Part shown: positions 7,156 to 16,311 of the stretch, piece by piece
Layout of the letters: every line of letters begins with the position of its first letter
Position numbering within the stretch: position 1 is the first letter of the stretch
From: Desulfosediminicola flagellatus
GTDB taxonomy: Bacteria > Desulfobacterota > Desulfobulbia > Desulfobulbales > Desulfocapsaceae
NCBI RefSeq assembly: GCF_005116655.2
Contig: NZ_CP050698.1
Span: 6,156,501 to 6,220,500, forward strand
Length of the DNA stretch: 64,000 nt
Direction: 5' to 3'
Notes under the pieces: generated by a model
The model's input: the letters and a program-made list of their open reading frames with translations, nothing else
What the model was told of the DNA's origin: nothing
The model's database searches: none
Made by a program: the position numbers and the translations under genes

Positions 7156-9630
7156 ATGGAGCAGCACACAGGTTTTTTGATTCTATTGGCGGTTGTTCTT
7201 GCCTTGTTCTTCGGCGCAATTTTACGCCACATTCTTAAAAAGATAGCAATTCCCTACACTGTATCCCTGTTGGTTATTGGGTTGGGGCTCGGTTTGCTCA
7301 AGCGCGGAGGAATGTTTGATGACACCCTTTATATGCTTGGTGAGTCGATTGAGCTCGTCGCTGCTATCGATCCGCATCTTATCATGTTTCTTTTTTTGCC
7401 GACGCTGATCTTTGAGTCGGCATTTGCAATGGAAGGCCATCTGTTTCGTCGGGCATTCACCCAAATTGCCATCCTCGCTGTTCCCGGCCTTATTCTCTGT
7501 ACGCTACTGACCGCTTTTCTGATTAAAGCCTTTTTCCCGTGGGATTGGAGTTGGCCTGCTGCCCTGCTCTTTGGAGCGTTGATAAGTGCAACTGATCCGG
7601 TCGCGGTGGTGGCACTGTTAAAAGAATTAAGCTCTCGAAAGCGGCTGGAGACCCTGATTGAAGGTGAATCATTATTAAATGACGGTACAGCGATTGTCTT
7701 TTTCGCCTTGTTTTATGGTTTTGTGGCAGGTGACCAGCAGGCTAATTTCGATGCAGGGATAATTCCCCTGATAGGTTGGAACTTCGTGGTGAAGGTCAGT
7801 CTGGGAGTGTTAACCGGATTGTTTTTTGGCATGCTCGCTATCGTTTTTATCGGCAGGGTTTTCAAGGATGCAATGATTGAGATTACCATCTCGATTGTCG
7901 TTGCGTATCTTACGTTTATAGTGGCCGAAAGTTTGCTGCATGTTTCAGGAGTTGTAGCCGTTGTTACTCTGGCACTGCTGTTGGCAAGTGTCGGTAAAAC
8001 ACGAATATCACCTGAGATTGAAGGATTTCTACACCATTTCTGGGAGATGATGGCGTATATCGCCAACACCCTGATTTTCTTGCTGGTAGGAGTAATCATT
8101 GCCCTGCGGGTACAGCTTGATTCGCCAGCGTCATGGGGAGCGTTGTTCATTCTCTTCATAGGTATCATGATCATTCGTGCTGTATCTATTTCAATGTTCC
8201 TGCCGCTTTTACAACGCATTGGTCTCGGGATTACACGAGAGAAATCTATTGTATTGATCTGGGGTGGTTTGCGCGGCGCTGTTGCTCTTGCTCTTGCCCT
8301 GGTGGTTGCGCAGGATCGGAGGATACCGAGTGAACTGGGTGACCAGATACTCTTTTTGACAGCTGGCATAGTGGTACTCACTCTTCTTATAAATGGTACA
8401 TCCATGCAACTGGTGCTGAAGTGGGTTGGGCTGGACAAATTGCCTCCGGCCAAGCAGAGCACTGTCGATAAGGCCAGAGTTCACATTCAAAGAGAAATGG
8501 ATGAATTATTACCAACACTCAAGGAGAATGGTTTTTTTCAGGGAGCAGATTGGGATCAGGTAGAGCAAAACATTGGTCTTGTGGCTGCAGGCACACACGA
8601 CTTTTCTGAAGAAAAAAGCGCTTCGCCGCAGGAGTTGGAGTGTGAATTCAAACGACGCATTCTTGAGGCAGAACGAAGCAATTACTGGTGGCAGTGGGGG
8701 AAAGGATTGCTTGGAGGGACCGGTACGAATATTTTGATAGATGCAGTCGAAAAGGCCCTCGACGGTCAGCCGACAATCACACCACGACCGATGCTGCAAA
8801 AGCTGTGGAAGATGCCGATGATTGCGCAGTTACTGGGAAAGATCCCCTTTGCTAAAGATTTTGCAGTATCAGTTTCTTTTGACAGGCTGGCGCTTGGTTA
8901 TGATGTTGCGAGAGGCTTTATCTATGCACAGGATGCAAGCCTTGAGAGAATTCCCCAACTTGCCCCTGATGATACGAGTGCTGAACGGGTCCGAAAAGAA
9001 ATACTCAAAAACAAACGGGATACCTATGAGCGTATCGAACAGTTGCGTGCAGCTTTTCCTGAAGTTGTGGTAGCCATAGAAACCCGGGCAGCCTCAAGGT
9101 CTTTACTCAACAGGCAGCGTTCAGTGATTGATAAACTCATCGGTAATGGTCTATTAGATACCGCTGAGGCAGATCGAATGCTTGAAGAAGTGAACAAACA
9201 ACAACAGCGACTGCGGCAGACTCCTACCCGTATTGAAACGCTTTCTCCCGAAGCTCTTCTGCGTCAGGAGAGTTGGCTCAAATCTGTAAAACCCGAAACT
9301 CGTGATCGATTGCTCTCGGCAATGGAGGTGCGGTTTCATGCGGCTGGCGATGTGCTGCTGCATTTCAGTGAATCAGGGATGTCTCTGGTGGTTATTGTTC
9401 GAGGTGCTGTGGCTGTGTCCAGAAAAAATGCTAAGCGACAGATTGTAGATGATATTCTCGGACCGGGGGCTGTGCTTGGCATAACAGCAATACTCTCAGG
9501 TGACCGGGGAGAAACTGTGCGTGCAGAGAGTCCCGTAGAAGCTCTCTGGTTTAATGCCGTTACGATACAGGAACTGATGTCACTGGATGATGTCTTCGCA
9601 CACAATATGAGAGAGTTGACAGGTGCCTAA
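7156..9630 (+). CDS. CPA1-family Na+/H+ antiporter with C-terminal cyclic-nucleotide-binding-like domain
   Basis: 824-residue inner-membrane cation/proton antiporter. Residues 1 to about 430 form the transporter with about 12 hydrophobic segments. Key motifs are LFLPTLIFESAF (80-91), the ion-site ATDPVAVV (145-152) and EGESLLNDGTAIV (169-181). A long cytosolic part follows, partly helical (about 440-690). The end, about 695-815, looks like a cNMP/CRP-type beta-barrel (FHAAGDVLLHFSESGMSLVV, ILGPGAVLGITAILSGDRGE). The layout recalls SOS1 and sperm-type NHEs. The phosphate-binding Arg of true cNMP sites is not obvious, so ligand binding is uncertain. It stands alone, convergent with trkA. Confidence 0.9.
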   Translation: MEQHTGFLILLAVVLALFFGAILRHILKKIAIPYTVSLLVIGLGLGLLKRGGMFDDTLYMLGESIELVAAIDPHLIMFLFLPTLIFESAFAMEGHLFRRAFTQIAILAVPGLILCTLLTAFLIKAFFPWDWSWPAALLFGALISATDPVAVVALLKELSSRKRLETLIEGESLLNDGTAIVFFALFYGFVAGDQQANFDAGIIPLIGWNFVVKVSLGVLTGLFFGMLAIVFIGRVFKDAMIEITISIVVAYLTFIVAESLLHVSGVVAVVTLALLLASVGKTRISPEIEGFLHHFWEMMAYIANTLIFLLVGVIIALRVQLDSPASWGALFILFIGIMIIRAVSISMFLPLLQRIGLGITREKSIVLIWGGLRGAVALALALVVAQDRRIPSELGDQILFLTAGIVVLTLLINGTSMQLVLKWVGLDKLPPAKQSTVDKARVHIQREMDELLPTLKENGFFQGADWDQVEQNIGLVAAGTHDFSEEKSASPQELECEFKRRILEAERSNYWWQWGKGLLGGTGTNILIDAVEKALDGQPTITPRPMLQKLWKMPMIAQLLGKIPFAKDFAVSVSFDRLALGYDVARGFIYAQDASLERIPQLAPDDTSAERVRKEILKNKRDTYERIEQLRAAFPEVVVAIETRAASRSLLNRQRSVIDKLIGNGLLDTAEADRMLEEVNKQQQRLRQTPTRIETLSPEALLRQESWLKSVKPETRDRLLSAMEVRFHAAGDVLLHFSESGMSLVVIVRGAVAVSRKNAKRQIVDDILGPGAVLGITAILSGDRGETVRAESPVEALWFNAVTIQELMSLDDVFAHNMRELTGA

Positions 9631-9701
9631 CCCTGCCTATGAACCATAATTCCAAACATCAACCTGACAGATTGCGTGAGATCTTTGAAAACGCAACGAA
9701 A

Positions 9702-9795
9702 GGACTAAGGTTAAAGGGGTTAGGACTGAGTAAATTGCATTGAAAATGCAATACGTTTCTAAAACACTCAGTCCTTTTACCTTTGGCCTAAGTCC
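9702..9795. terminator. Long imperfect hairpin between convergent nhaP-like and trkA genes
   Basis: The ends GGACTAAGG and CCTAAGTCC, inner arms AGGACTGAGT/ACTCAGTCCT and a central ATTGCATT-gaa-AATGCAAT hairpin form a nested palindrome of about 94 bp. Its position between convergent genes suits a bidirectional terminator. The repeated AGGACT words suggest that it may be a repeat element. Confidence 0.5.
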
Positions 9796-9893
9796 TTATA
9801 CACGCTTCCAGTCTATGCAGAATGCTGGTAAAGCAACAGATTTGGCAGAAAATAACGAAGAGTTTGGAACAAAGGTCATTTTCGGACAGGCTT

Positions 9894-11306
9894 CTAACCC
9901 TTGTTCTTAAAAAGTTTGCGTACATCTTTAAGGTGCCTGGATGGGCAGATGACGATAACCTGTTCATTTTCGTTAATCTGGGTATCGCCAACAGCAATAT
10001 TCCAGCTATCTTCTCTTCGCACGCTACCAATAATAAGTTTGTCGTTATAGTACGGGTCAAGCTTTGAGAGAGGTTTTTTGGTAATTTGTGATTTCGGACC
10101 TGCAACAAGTTCTACCACTTCAGCGTCAAAACCGTGAAGGTGAGCCACCGAAAAGAGCTCATTTCTACGGATATATTTGAGTATTTCATTGGCAGCCATA
10201 ACCTTTTTATTCAAAGCGATATTCGAACCTGTCGTAAGAGCAAGTACCAGATAATCTTCTTTTGTAACCAGAGATATTGTCTTGGCTTCGCCGTTGTTGT
10301 TCACTTTCTTGTGCTGGCGCAGCAGGTTTTTGGCGAGAAGGCAACTCATGATATTGGTTTCGTTCTCACCTGTTGTGGCGATGAAAGTATCTGTTTTCAA
10401 CAGACCGCCTCCGAGCAGTACATCGGCGTCTGATCCGTCACCGCATAAAACCTCTGTGTGTGCAAGATGATACGAGAGCTCTTCTGCCCTGGCTTCATCT
10501 TTTTCCATCAAGGTGACTTTTACTGATTTTTGTAACAATTCAGCAACTCGCATACCAACAAGCCCGCCACCCAGCACCATCACCCGCTGTTGTCGATGCA
10601 ACTTCATATCCGTAAGTTTCATGAGCTTTGGCAAATCACGGTTGGCTGCCATGATAAAGACCTGATCGTGTGGCTGGAGTTGCTGTTCACCACCTGGAAT
10701 TATGGTACTGATTCCTCTGGCGACCGCCACAACCCTGAATGGGAATTCGTTAAATTCCTGAGCGATAGCTTTAAGCTTTTTATTGGCAAATGGAGAATCG
10801 TCGCCAATTTCAGTTGCCAGGAGTTGAATCTGGCCATCGGCTATACCAACAATCTCGTTACCTGCAGTAAGTTTGATAAGGCGTACAATTTCCTGGGCTG
10901 CGAGCTCTTCAGGGTTGATCAGCAGGTTAAGTTTCAGGTCATCTGAGGAGAGAATGGAATCAGGAGTACCGAATTGTCGTGTTCGCACTCGGGCTATTTT
11001 GCTGTTGATACCAAAGCGGTCACCGATAATGGAGGCGAGCATATTCACAGCATCGTTATCGGTGGCGGCGATAAGATAGCGCATTTTTCCGGCATCTGCT
11101 TCTTTCCAGCATTCGATATCCATGGCGCTGCCTTTTATCAGGCGGGCATCTATCTGGCCGTCGGCGAGGGCGAGAACCTTGGGGTCTGGTTCGATTACGG
11201 TGATTGCGTATTCTTCATGGGCAAGCCGTTTGGCCAGGTAATAACCGACACCACCGAGACCGAGTATGAGAATGTTATCCCGTTGATTTCTTTTCTTGTT
11301 GAACAT
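9894..11306 (-). CDS. trkA: Trk system K+ uptake regulatory protein TrkA
   Basis: 470-residue cytosolic subunit gating Trk/Ktr potassium channels. Two tandem RCK units are visible: Rossmann NAD-binding halves at about residues 10-130 (ILILGLGGVGYYLA with acidic VIEPD) and 235-350 (VMVLGGGLVGMRVAELL, LMEKD), each followed by a TrkA-C domain (about 145-225 and 375-465). Length matches classical TrkA. No trkH or trkG membrane subunit is in the window, so the channel must be encoded elsewhere. It converges on the antiporter gene. Confidence 0.94.
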   Translation of the reverse strand: MFNKKRNQRDNILILGLGGVGYYLAKRLAHEEYAITVIEPDPKVLALADGQIDARLIKGSAMDIECWKEADAGKMRYLIAATDNDAVNMLASIIGDRFGINSKIARVRTRQFGTPDSILSSDDLKLNLLINPEELAAQEIVRLIKLTAGNEIVGIADGQIQLLATEIGDDSPFANKKLKAIAQEFNEFPFRVVAVARGISTIIPGGEQQLQPHDQVFIMAANRDLPKLMKLTDMKLHRQQRVMVLGGGLVGMRVAELLQKSVKVTLMEKDEARAEELSYHLAHTEVLCGDGSDADVLLGGGLLKTDTFIATTGENETNIMSCLLAKNLLRQHKKVNNNGEAKTISLVTKEDYLVLALTTGSNIALNKKVMAANEILKYIRRNELFSVAHLHGFDAEVVELVAGPKSQITKKPLSKLDPYYNDKLIIGSVRREDSWNIAVGDTQINENEQVIVICPSRHLKDVRKLFKNKG

Positions 11307-11559
11307 AGTCCCTGCTGCTTTTAGCCCATGAATAATATGGTTGAAAATAGGGCTGGTCGTGCCACTTCGGCCGGTGCTCGAAGGAGGGCGGGATGAGTAG
11401 TGTAATTACAGATTTTCCCGGATGAATTATGTGATTCTCTTACATGATTAGCAATTGCTTGTCAACTTGACCACGGTGGACAGGGCGTGGAATGCTTGTT
11501 GCAAGAAGATATATGGCGGAGATCCACTTAAATCAATTATTGACGAAGGAAACAGCGGC

Positions 11560-11748
11560 ATGGATGTAAGTATGGGTGCGTTAAATGCTCAGGCGATGTC
11601 ACTCAACAAGGCAAGCGTCGGGCAGGAGATTCTCTTGAAAACACTTGAAAAAAGTGAAGGGACTAAATTGAATAATACAGCAATGGAGTCGCGCCCGGTT
11701 GAGAAGGCTCAAACCGAGAGGCAGGGGCGTATAAATCTGTATGCCTGA
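11560..11748 (+). CDS. YjfB-like putative motility protein
   Basis: 62-residue peptide. The N-terminus MDVSMGALNAQAMSLNKAS and the following VGQEILLKTLEKSEG fit the small YjfB family (MDVSS... helical peptide), which is annotated as a putative motility protein but has no known biochemical role. GAAGGA lies 10 bases before the ATG at 11560; a longer frame starting at 11455 has no such site. No flagellar genes are nearby. Confidence 0.6.
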   Translation: MDVSMGALNAQAMSLNKASVGQEILLKTLEKSEGTKLNNTAMESRPVEKAQTERQGRINLYA

Positions 11749-11840
11749 TAGTGATTGTTTTAATATTCGCTATTGAATTACGGTTGTGAAATTCAATAGC
11801 GTGGTCCGGGCAGTTGAAATCGTTACTGTCGTGCGGCCTT

Positions 11841-12584
11841 TTAATCAAGTTCCCACTCTTTTTTAAGATGATTCAGTCCTGAATGATTGGTCAGATCCAG
11901 ATGGATTGGCGTAATTGATACATAGCCATCGTGGATTGCATGAACATCTGTATCTTCATTGGCATCTCTGACCGGAGTTCCGCCTCCGATCCAGTATCGC
12001 TTTCTTCCCCACGGATCCTCGGTTTCCTGAATAGCATTTTCCCATAATCGTCTGCCCTGACGTGTTATACGGATCCCCTTTGGGTGCAGTAGTGGCGGCA
12101 CGTTCATGTTGATGAGTGTATTGTGCGGAAGAACATCATCAAGAATTCTGGCGGCCATTTTTTTAGAGAGTTCTCCGGCTACAGTAAAATCATACGGTGC
12201 CTCTCCTGCCAGTGAAACTGCCATCGATGGTATTCCGTAAATGGTTCCTTCCTTGGCAGCTGAAACTGTTCCTGAGTAAGAAATGTCATCGCCGATATTT
12301 GGGCCTGCATTGATCCCGGATACTAAAAGGTCAGGCCTGATATCAAGAACTTTGCCGAGTGCCAGTATTACACAGTCTGTAGGAGTACCGTCCACTGTGT
12401 AAGTGTCTTCGGCAATTTCTCTGACATGAAGAGGCCTGCTCATGGTGAGCGAGTGTGAGACAGCAGAGTTGTCTCTATCAGGTGCCACAACGATTATACG
12501 ACCAAGCGGTGCCAGAGTTTGGCGAAGAGTTTGTATTCCCTGGCTGTGGATGCCGTCATCATTGGTAACAAGTATTGTGGTCAT
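11841..12584 (-). CDS. surE: 5'/3'-nucleotidase SurE
   Basis: 247-residue metal-dependent nucleoside-monophosphate phosphatase. The N-terminal signature ILVTNDDGIHSQGI carries the metal-binding Asp pair. VVAPDRDNSAVSHSLTMS supplies the conserved Ser/Asn loop, and VSGINAGPNIGDDISYSGTV is the second signature. Length is normal. An AAGGATC stretch precedes the ATG. No pcm or rpoS neighbour as in enteric bacteria. Confidence 0.96.
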   Translation of the reverse strand: MTTILVTNDDGIHSQGIQTLRQTLAPLGRIIVVAPDRDNSAVSHSLTMSRPLHVREIAEDTYTVDGTPTDCVILALGKVLDIRPDLLVSGINAGPNIGDDISYSGTVSAAKEGTIYGIPSMAVSLAGEAPYDFTVAGELSKKMAARILDDVLPHNTLINMNVPPLLHPKGIRITRQGRRLWENAIQETEDPWGRKRYWIGGGTPVRDANEDTDVHAIHDGYVSITPIHLDLTNHSGLNHLKKEWELD

Positions 12585-12639
12585 AATGTGATCCTTGTTG
12601 ATCGGAAAAAACAGGTCGAGACATGATTGGGGTCAGTGC

Positions 12640-13536
12640 TTATATAGATTGTACATCATAAGCTTCCCTGGTTGCTATATCCCAGAATGCGGCAATAACC
12701 GGATTGCGTCTATTTTTTTGTGCTGTACATATGCCAACGGAGAATGGTTTCAGTTTCGGTGAAACATCCAGTATCGTGACCTGCTCTTTGAGGACACTCT
12801 GGTCAAGTACGAGTTTAGGTACGACACCGACTCCGCACCCCATGCCAACCATGGCGATTATCGCTTCGTTCCCAGCCACTTGTGAGTAGATATTGGGTTC
12901 TATAGATTTTTTTTCAAACCAGCGATCAACCCGGTCCCGGCCAAGACCACGTTCCGGGACTATTATTGGTGTGCGGCGCCAGTTGATATCGATCCCGTTA
13001 TAGGTGATTGTCCGGGGATGATTGTCCGGAGCAATGAATATGAGAGGTGTTTTTATCAGTTCTATGAAATCGAGACCTTCAGGCTGTTGATCGGGTAAAG
13101 CTGCGACAGATATATCCGCTTCACCATTATATATTTTATAGAGTGCCTTGGCTGCATCTCCTGTCTGCAGATGAAGGAAAACGTCGGGGTGTTCCTTCCG
13201 AAATCTGTTGAATATTGCAGGGAGAATAGAAAGAATTGCAGTAACCGAGCAGTAGAGGGAGAGTTCACCCTGTAGTGTGTCGTTACGCGAGAGAGAGTTT
13301 TGCAACTCACTCCAGCGATTGATGACTTCTTCAGCGTATTCTCTGAAAACGACTCCGGAAGGGCTGAGGGAGACCGAGCGTTTGTCACGGTGAAAGAGTT
13401 CGTGACCAAGTTCGTTTTCAAGGCGCTGCATAGCTCTGGTCAGACCTGAAGGAGTGATGTTGCAGGCCTGGCTGGTACGACCGAAATGGAGAGTTCCTGC
13501 AAGGTGCCGAAAAAGTTTAAGTTCTCTGATATTCAT
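12640..13536 (-). CDS. ilvY: LysR-family activator IlvY
   Basis: 298-residue LysR-type regulator. The N-terminal winged helix-turn-helix spans residues 1-60 (LKLFRHLAGTLHFGRTSQA, the IlvY-like variant) and the periplasmic-binding-like effector domain about 90-290. It is divergent from ilvC, exactly the enteric ilvY-ilvC arrangement. In that system IlvY activates ilvC in response to acetolactate or acetohydroxybutyrate. A TTGC-N7-GCAA dyad lies in the shared intergenic region. The start ribosome-binding site is weak. Confidence 0.9.
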   Translation of the reverse strand: MNIRELKLFRHLAGTLHFGRTSQACNITPSGLTRAMQRLENELGHELFHRDKRSVSLSPSGVVFREYAEEVINRWSELQNSLSRNDTLQGELSLYCSVTAILSILPAIFNRFRKEHPDVFLHLQTGDAAKALYKIYNGEADISVAALPDQQPEGLDFIELIKTPLIFIAPDNHPRTITYNGIDINWRRTPIIVPERGLGRDRVDRWFEKKSIEPNIYSQVAGNEAIIAMVGMGCGVGVVPKLVLDQSVLKEQVTILDVSPKLKPFSVGICTAQKNRRNPVIAAFWDIATREAYDVQSI

Positions 13537-13611
13537 GGTATTAGGGAAACCGTAGCAAGGCTGGCCACTGTAACTCAGTGATTTGCCATTTTTTCAACAG
13601 GGGTGCGTGTA

Positions 13612-13626
13612 TTGCGATATATGCAA
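13612..13626. promoter_or_regulatory. Candidate IlvY operator
   Basis: TTGC-GATATAT-GCAA, a dyad of the LysR T-N11-A class, located 23 bp upstream of the ilvC -35 element and inside the divergent ilvY/ilvC spacer. Both position and symmetry fit an IlvY site. Confidence 0.55.
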
Positions 13627-13648
13627 CACTGTATCACGAACAAATCAC

Positions 13649-13677
13649 TTGACGCAATAGAGTATTCTCAATATATG
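13649..13677 (+). promoter_or_regulatory. Sigma-70-type promoter of ilvC
   Basis: -35 TTGACG at 13649-13654, a 17-bp spacer and -10 TATATG at 13672-13677. It is 64 bp upstream of the ilvC ATG. Confidence 0.6.
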
Positions 13678-13740
13678 ACGTCTAATGCCGAAAACGCGCA
13701 GTTTGTTCATTAAGGAAAATCTTACATCAGGGAGATAGAG

Positions 13741-15213
13741 ATGGGTGAAAATTATTTCAATACCCTGCCGCTTCGTCGGCAGCTTGAAGAGCTTTCCCAG
13801 TGCCGCTTTATGGATGCTTCAGAATTTGATGGAGTTGAGGTTCTGAAAGGAAAGAAGGTTGTCATTGTAGGTTGTGGTGCACAGGGCTTGAACCAGGGAT
13901 TGAATCTTCGTGACAGCGGTCTTGATGTCTCCTACGCTCTGCGCGAAGTTGCAGTGACTGAAAAACGTCAGTCCTGGAAAAATGCCACAGAAAATGATTT
14001 TGTTGTAGGTTCTTACGAAGAATTGATTCCTCAGGCTGACCTGGTTATCAATCTTACTCCGGACAAACAGCATACAAATGTTGTTGCAGCGGTCATGCCG
14101 CTTATGAAAGAAGGTGCCTGTCTTTCTTACTCTCACGGTTTTAATATCGTTGAAGAGGGTATGAAGATCAGAGACGACCTTACTGTTGTTATGGTAGCTC
14201 CTAAAGGACCAGGCACCGAGGTTCGCGAAGAGTATAAGCGCGGATTCGGTATCCCTACCCTGATAGCTGTTCATGGTGAGAATGATCCAAAGGGCGAAGG
14301 TTGGGATATTGCTAAAGCATATTGCTGTGCAACCGGTGGTGACCGTGCTGGCGTCCTGCAGTCGTCGTTTGTCGCAGAAGTAAAATCTGATCTTATGGGC
14401 GAGCAGACAATTCTCTGCGGAATGCTTCAGGCAGGTTCTCTTGTTCTTTTTGACAAGATGGTAGAGAAAGGCATGGACGCCGGATATGCTTCCAAGCTGG
14501 TTCAGTATGGTTGGGAAGTTACCACAGAGGCGCTTAAGCACGGTGGTATCACCAACATGATGGACCGTCTTTCCAATCCTGCAAAAATTAAAGCTTTCCA
14601 GCTTGCAGAAGAGTTGAAAGGAATTCTCCTTCCTCTTTTTGAGAAGCATATGGATGACATCATGTCAGGCCATTTTTCCAGAACCATGATGGAAGACTGG
14701 GCAAATGATGACGTTAATCTGCTTGGATGGCGTCAGGAGTCCCTTGAGTCCGCTTTTGAGAAAACACCAAATGCTGATGTTGAGATTCCTGAGCAGGATT
14801 ACTTTGATAAAGGTATCCTGATGATCGCCATGGTTAAAGCCGGTGTTGAGATGGCATTTGACGTTATGGTTTCTGCTGGTATCAAGGAAGAGTCTGCATA
14901 CTATGAGTCATTGCATGAGACTCCGCTTATTGCAAATACCATTGCACGCAAGAAACTCTACGAGATGAACGTTGTTATCTCTGATACAGCTGAGTATGGC
15001 AACTACCTGTTTGCTAATGCAGCCAAGCCATTGCTTCAGGAGTTCATGAAGAATATCGATCTTGATGTTGTTGGTAAAGGTCTTGAGAATGCAGGCAATG
15101 GAGTTGATAATATTGAACTGATCAGTGTAAACGAAGCGATCCGATACACCGCTGTTGAAGTGATCGGAGAAGAGTTGCGTTCTTACATGGGAGCTATGAA
15201 AGCTATCATCTAA
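13741..15213 (+). CDS. ilvC: Ketol-acid reductoisomerase, class II (long, enteric type)
   Basis: 490-residue NADPH-dependent enzyme converting acetolactate or acetohydroxybutyrate to the dihydroxy acid in Val/Leu/Ile synthesis. It is the long class II form, not the roughly 330-residue class I form. The Rossmann motif GCGAQG is at 44-49, and the NADPH-phosphate residues R68, R76 and S78 fall at E. coli positions. The catalytic set H132, K155, D217 and E221 also keeps E. coli numbering. Whole segments match the E. coli protein as I remember it. GGGAGATAGAG precedes the ATG, and a terminator follows at 15270. No other ilv genes are adjacent. Confidence 0.97.
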   Translation: MGENYFNTLPLRRQLEELSQCRFMDASEFDGVEVLKGKKVVIVGCGAQGLNQGLNLRDSGLDVSYALREVAVTEKRQSWKNATENDFVVGSYEELIPQADLVINLTPDKQHTNVVAAVMPLMKEGACLSYSHGFNIVEEGMKIRDDLTVVMVAPKGPGTEVREEYKRGFGIPTLIAVHGENDPKGEGWDIAKAYCCATGGDRAGVLQSSFVAEVKSDLMGEQTILCGMLQAGSLVLFDKMVEKGMDAGYASKLVQYGWEVTTEALKHGGITNMMDRLSNPAKIKAFQLAEELKGILLPLFEKHMDDIMSGHFSRTMMEDWANDDVNLLGWRQESLESAFEKTPNADVEIPEQDYFDKGILMIAMVKAGVEMAFDVMVSAGIKEESAYYESLHETPLIANTIARKKLYEMNVVISDTAEYGNYLFANAAKPLLQEFMKNIDLDVVGKGLENAGNGVDNIELISVNEAIRYTAVEVIGEELRSYMGAMKAII

Positions 15214-15269
15214 CTTAGAAGATACTACCTGGTTTTCATTCGAAAACTATCTAGCTCACGCACTATATT

Positions 15270-15315
15270 AAGACCCCGAAAGATAAAGATATCTGTCGGG
15301 GTCTTTTTTTTTTTC
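15270..15315 (+). terminator. Rho-independent terminator of ilvC
   Basis: The arms AAGACCCCGA and TCGGGGTCTT are followed by a long T run, beginning 57 bp after the ilvC stop. Confidence 0.9.
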
Positions 15316-15648
15316 AAAAAAAAAATAAAAAAAGGCGTAAATGTAATTTTGTACGATAAACGTAAGAGCCTGTTGATAGGCTGGAACAAGATTAAGCAAG
15401 AAGAGCGACAGACCAGTGCGGGGCCACAACCAGACAATGTCTTTTTGGCCGGTTACTCGGGGGGATGTATTGTAACTGACTGAACTGACGCATCGGGGGG
15501 TGAAAGTTTGGGTGAATTGATGTTTGATCAATGGCCTCCGCCTGCTGTCCTCTCTTGCTTTTTCTTTTCTCCTGGCCAGGAAATCACTGTATGTGCAGAT
15601 AGTCATTTAAAGCATTAATCGAACCAGAGATTTTATTAGGAGAAATAC
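15316..15648. other. Intergenic region upstream of the ComEA-like gene
   Basis: No coding signal recognised. It contains a TTGAT-N5-ATCAA dyad at 15517-15531, one base too wide for an FNR site, and presumably the promoter for the following gene. Confidence 0.4.
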
Positions 15649-15966
15649 ATGAAAAGAGTATGTTTGTTGATTGCTGTTGTTTTTACTTTTATGGCAGGGT
15701 TTGTAGGGGTTCCAGCAGAAAGTTTTGCCAAGTCGACGCAAAGTGAGAATACTGCAAATCAAGTGCTTTCAGGTCCCGTTGATATTAATACCGCTGATGA
15801 GGCTATACTCAGTTCATTACCAGGAATAGGTCCGAAGACAGCAGAGGCGATTACTGATTACAGAAAACAGCATGGTAATTTCAAATCGGTTGACGATCTG
15901 CAGCAGGTAAAAGGAATAGGCACCGTGAAACTCGCAAAGCTTAAGCCTTTTTTGAAAAAGATTTAA
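15649..15966 (+). CDS. ComEA-like exported helix-hairpin-helix protein
   Basis: 105-residue protein with a signal peptide (residues 1 to about 27, hydrophobic core LLIAVVFTFMAGFVG, cleavage near SFAKS). A ComEA-type double helix-hairpin-helix domain follows at about 42-105: VDINTADEAILSSLPGIG then GKTAEAI and VKGIG. The domain binds DNA non-specifically, and in competent bacteria ComEA holds incoming DNA in the periplasm. No other competence genes lie beside it. GGAG precedes the ATG. Confidence 0.88.
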   Translation: MKRVCLLIAVVFTFMAGFVGVPAESFAKSTQSENTANQVLSGPVDINTADEAILSSLPGIGPKTAEAITDYRKQHGNFKSVDDLQQVKGIGTVKLAKLKPFLKKI

Positions 15967-16001
15967 CTGTATTATCTCTCGAAGTACCTCTCTTCTTTAT
16001 T

Positions 16002-16034
16002 ACGGCAGGTGTTGCCCACACCTGCCGTTTTTTT
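16002..16034 (+). terminator. Rho-independent terminator of the ComEA-like gene
   Basis: The arms ACGGCAGGTGT and ACACCTGCCGT around a short loop are followed by a T run. Confidence 0.88.
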
Positions 16035-16311
16035 GTTTATTGCCAGGGGCAATCCATTATTTCCTATTTCAGATATTTCCGGTATCGTTGATCTTTTCAG
16101 GGGACCTGATTGCTATTTGAACTAAATAGAAAGCACACTGTATTAGTTGGTGCTCATGTTCAGTCAGATTGGATAGGCGAAAATCTGTTTTCATTTGTCT
16201 TTCCAATGCAATTGGCCTAGGCTGAAAAAAAGTTTTCCGAATATTTTACAACGTATCCATGTGCTAGGGTTGTGTGGTGAATATATAAAGAACGCAAAAG
16301 GGGAGTGTGAC
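16035..16311. other. Intergenic region upstream of the CBS-transporter pair
   Basis: No gene seen. A purine-rich ribosome-binding site (GGGGAGTG) ends the region. A longer in-frame start at 16195 lacks such a signal and was not used. Confidence 0.4.

Noticed and set aside
13819..14649. 276-codon frame antisense to ilvC
   Set aside because: A shadow of the strongly biased codon use of ilvC, without its own features. The same applies to the 249-codon frame antisense to the antiporter at 7713-8462.
15517..15531. FNR-type box TTGAT ... ATCAA upstream of the ComEA-like gene
   Set aside because: The spacer is 5 bases rather than 4, and there is no promoter at a suitable distance that I can see.
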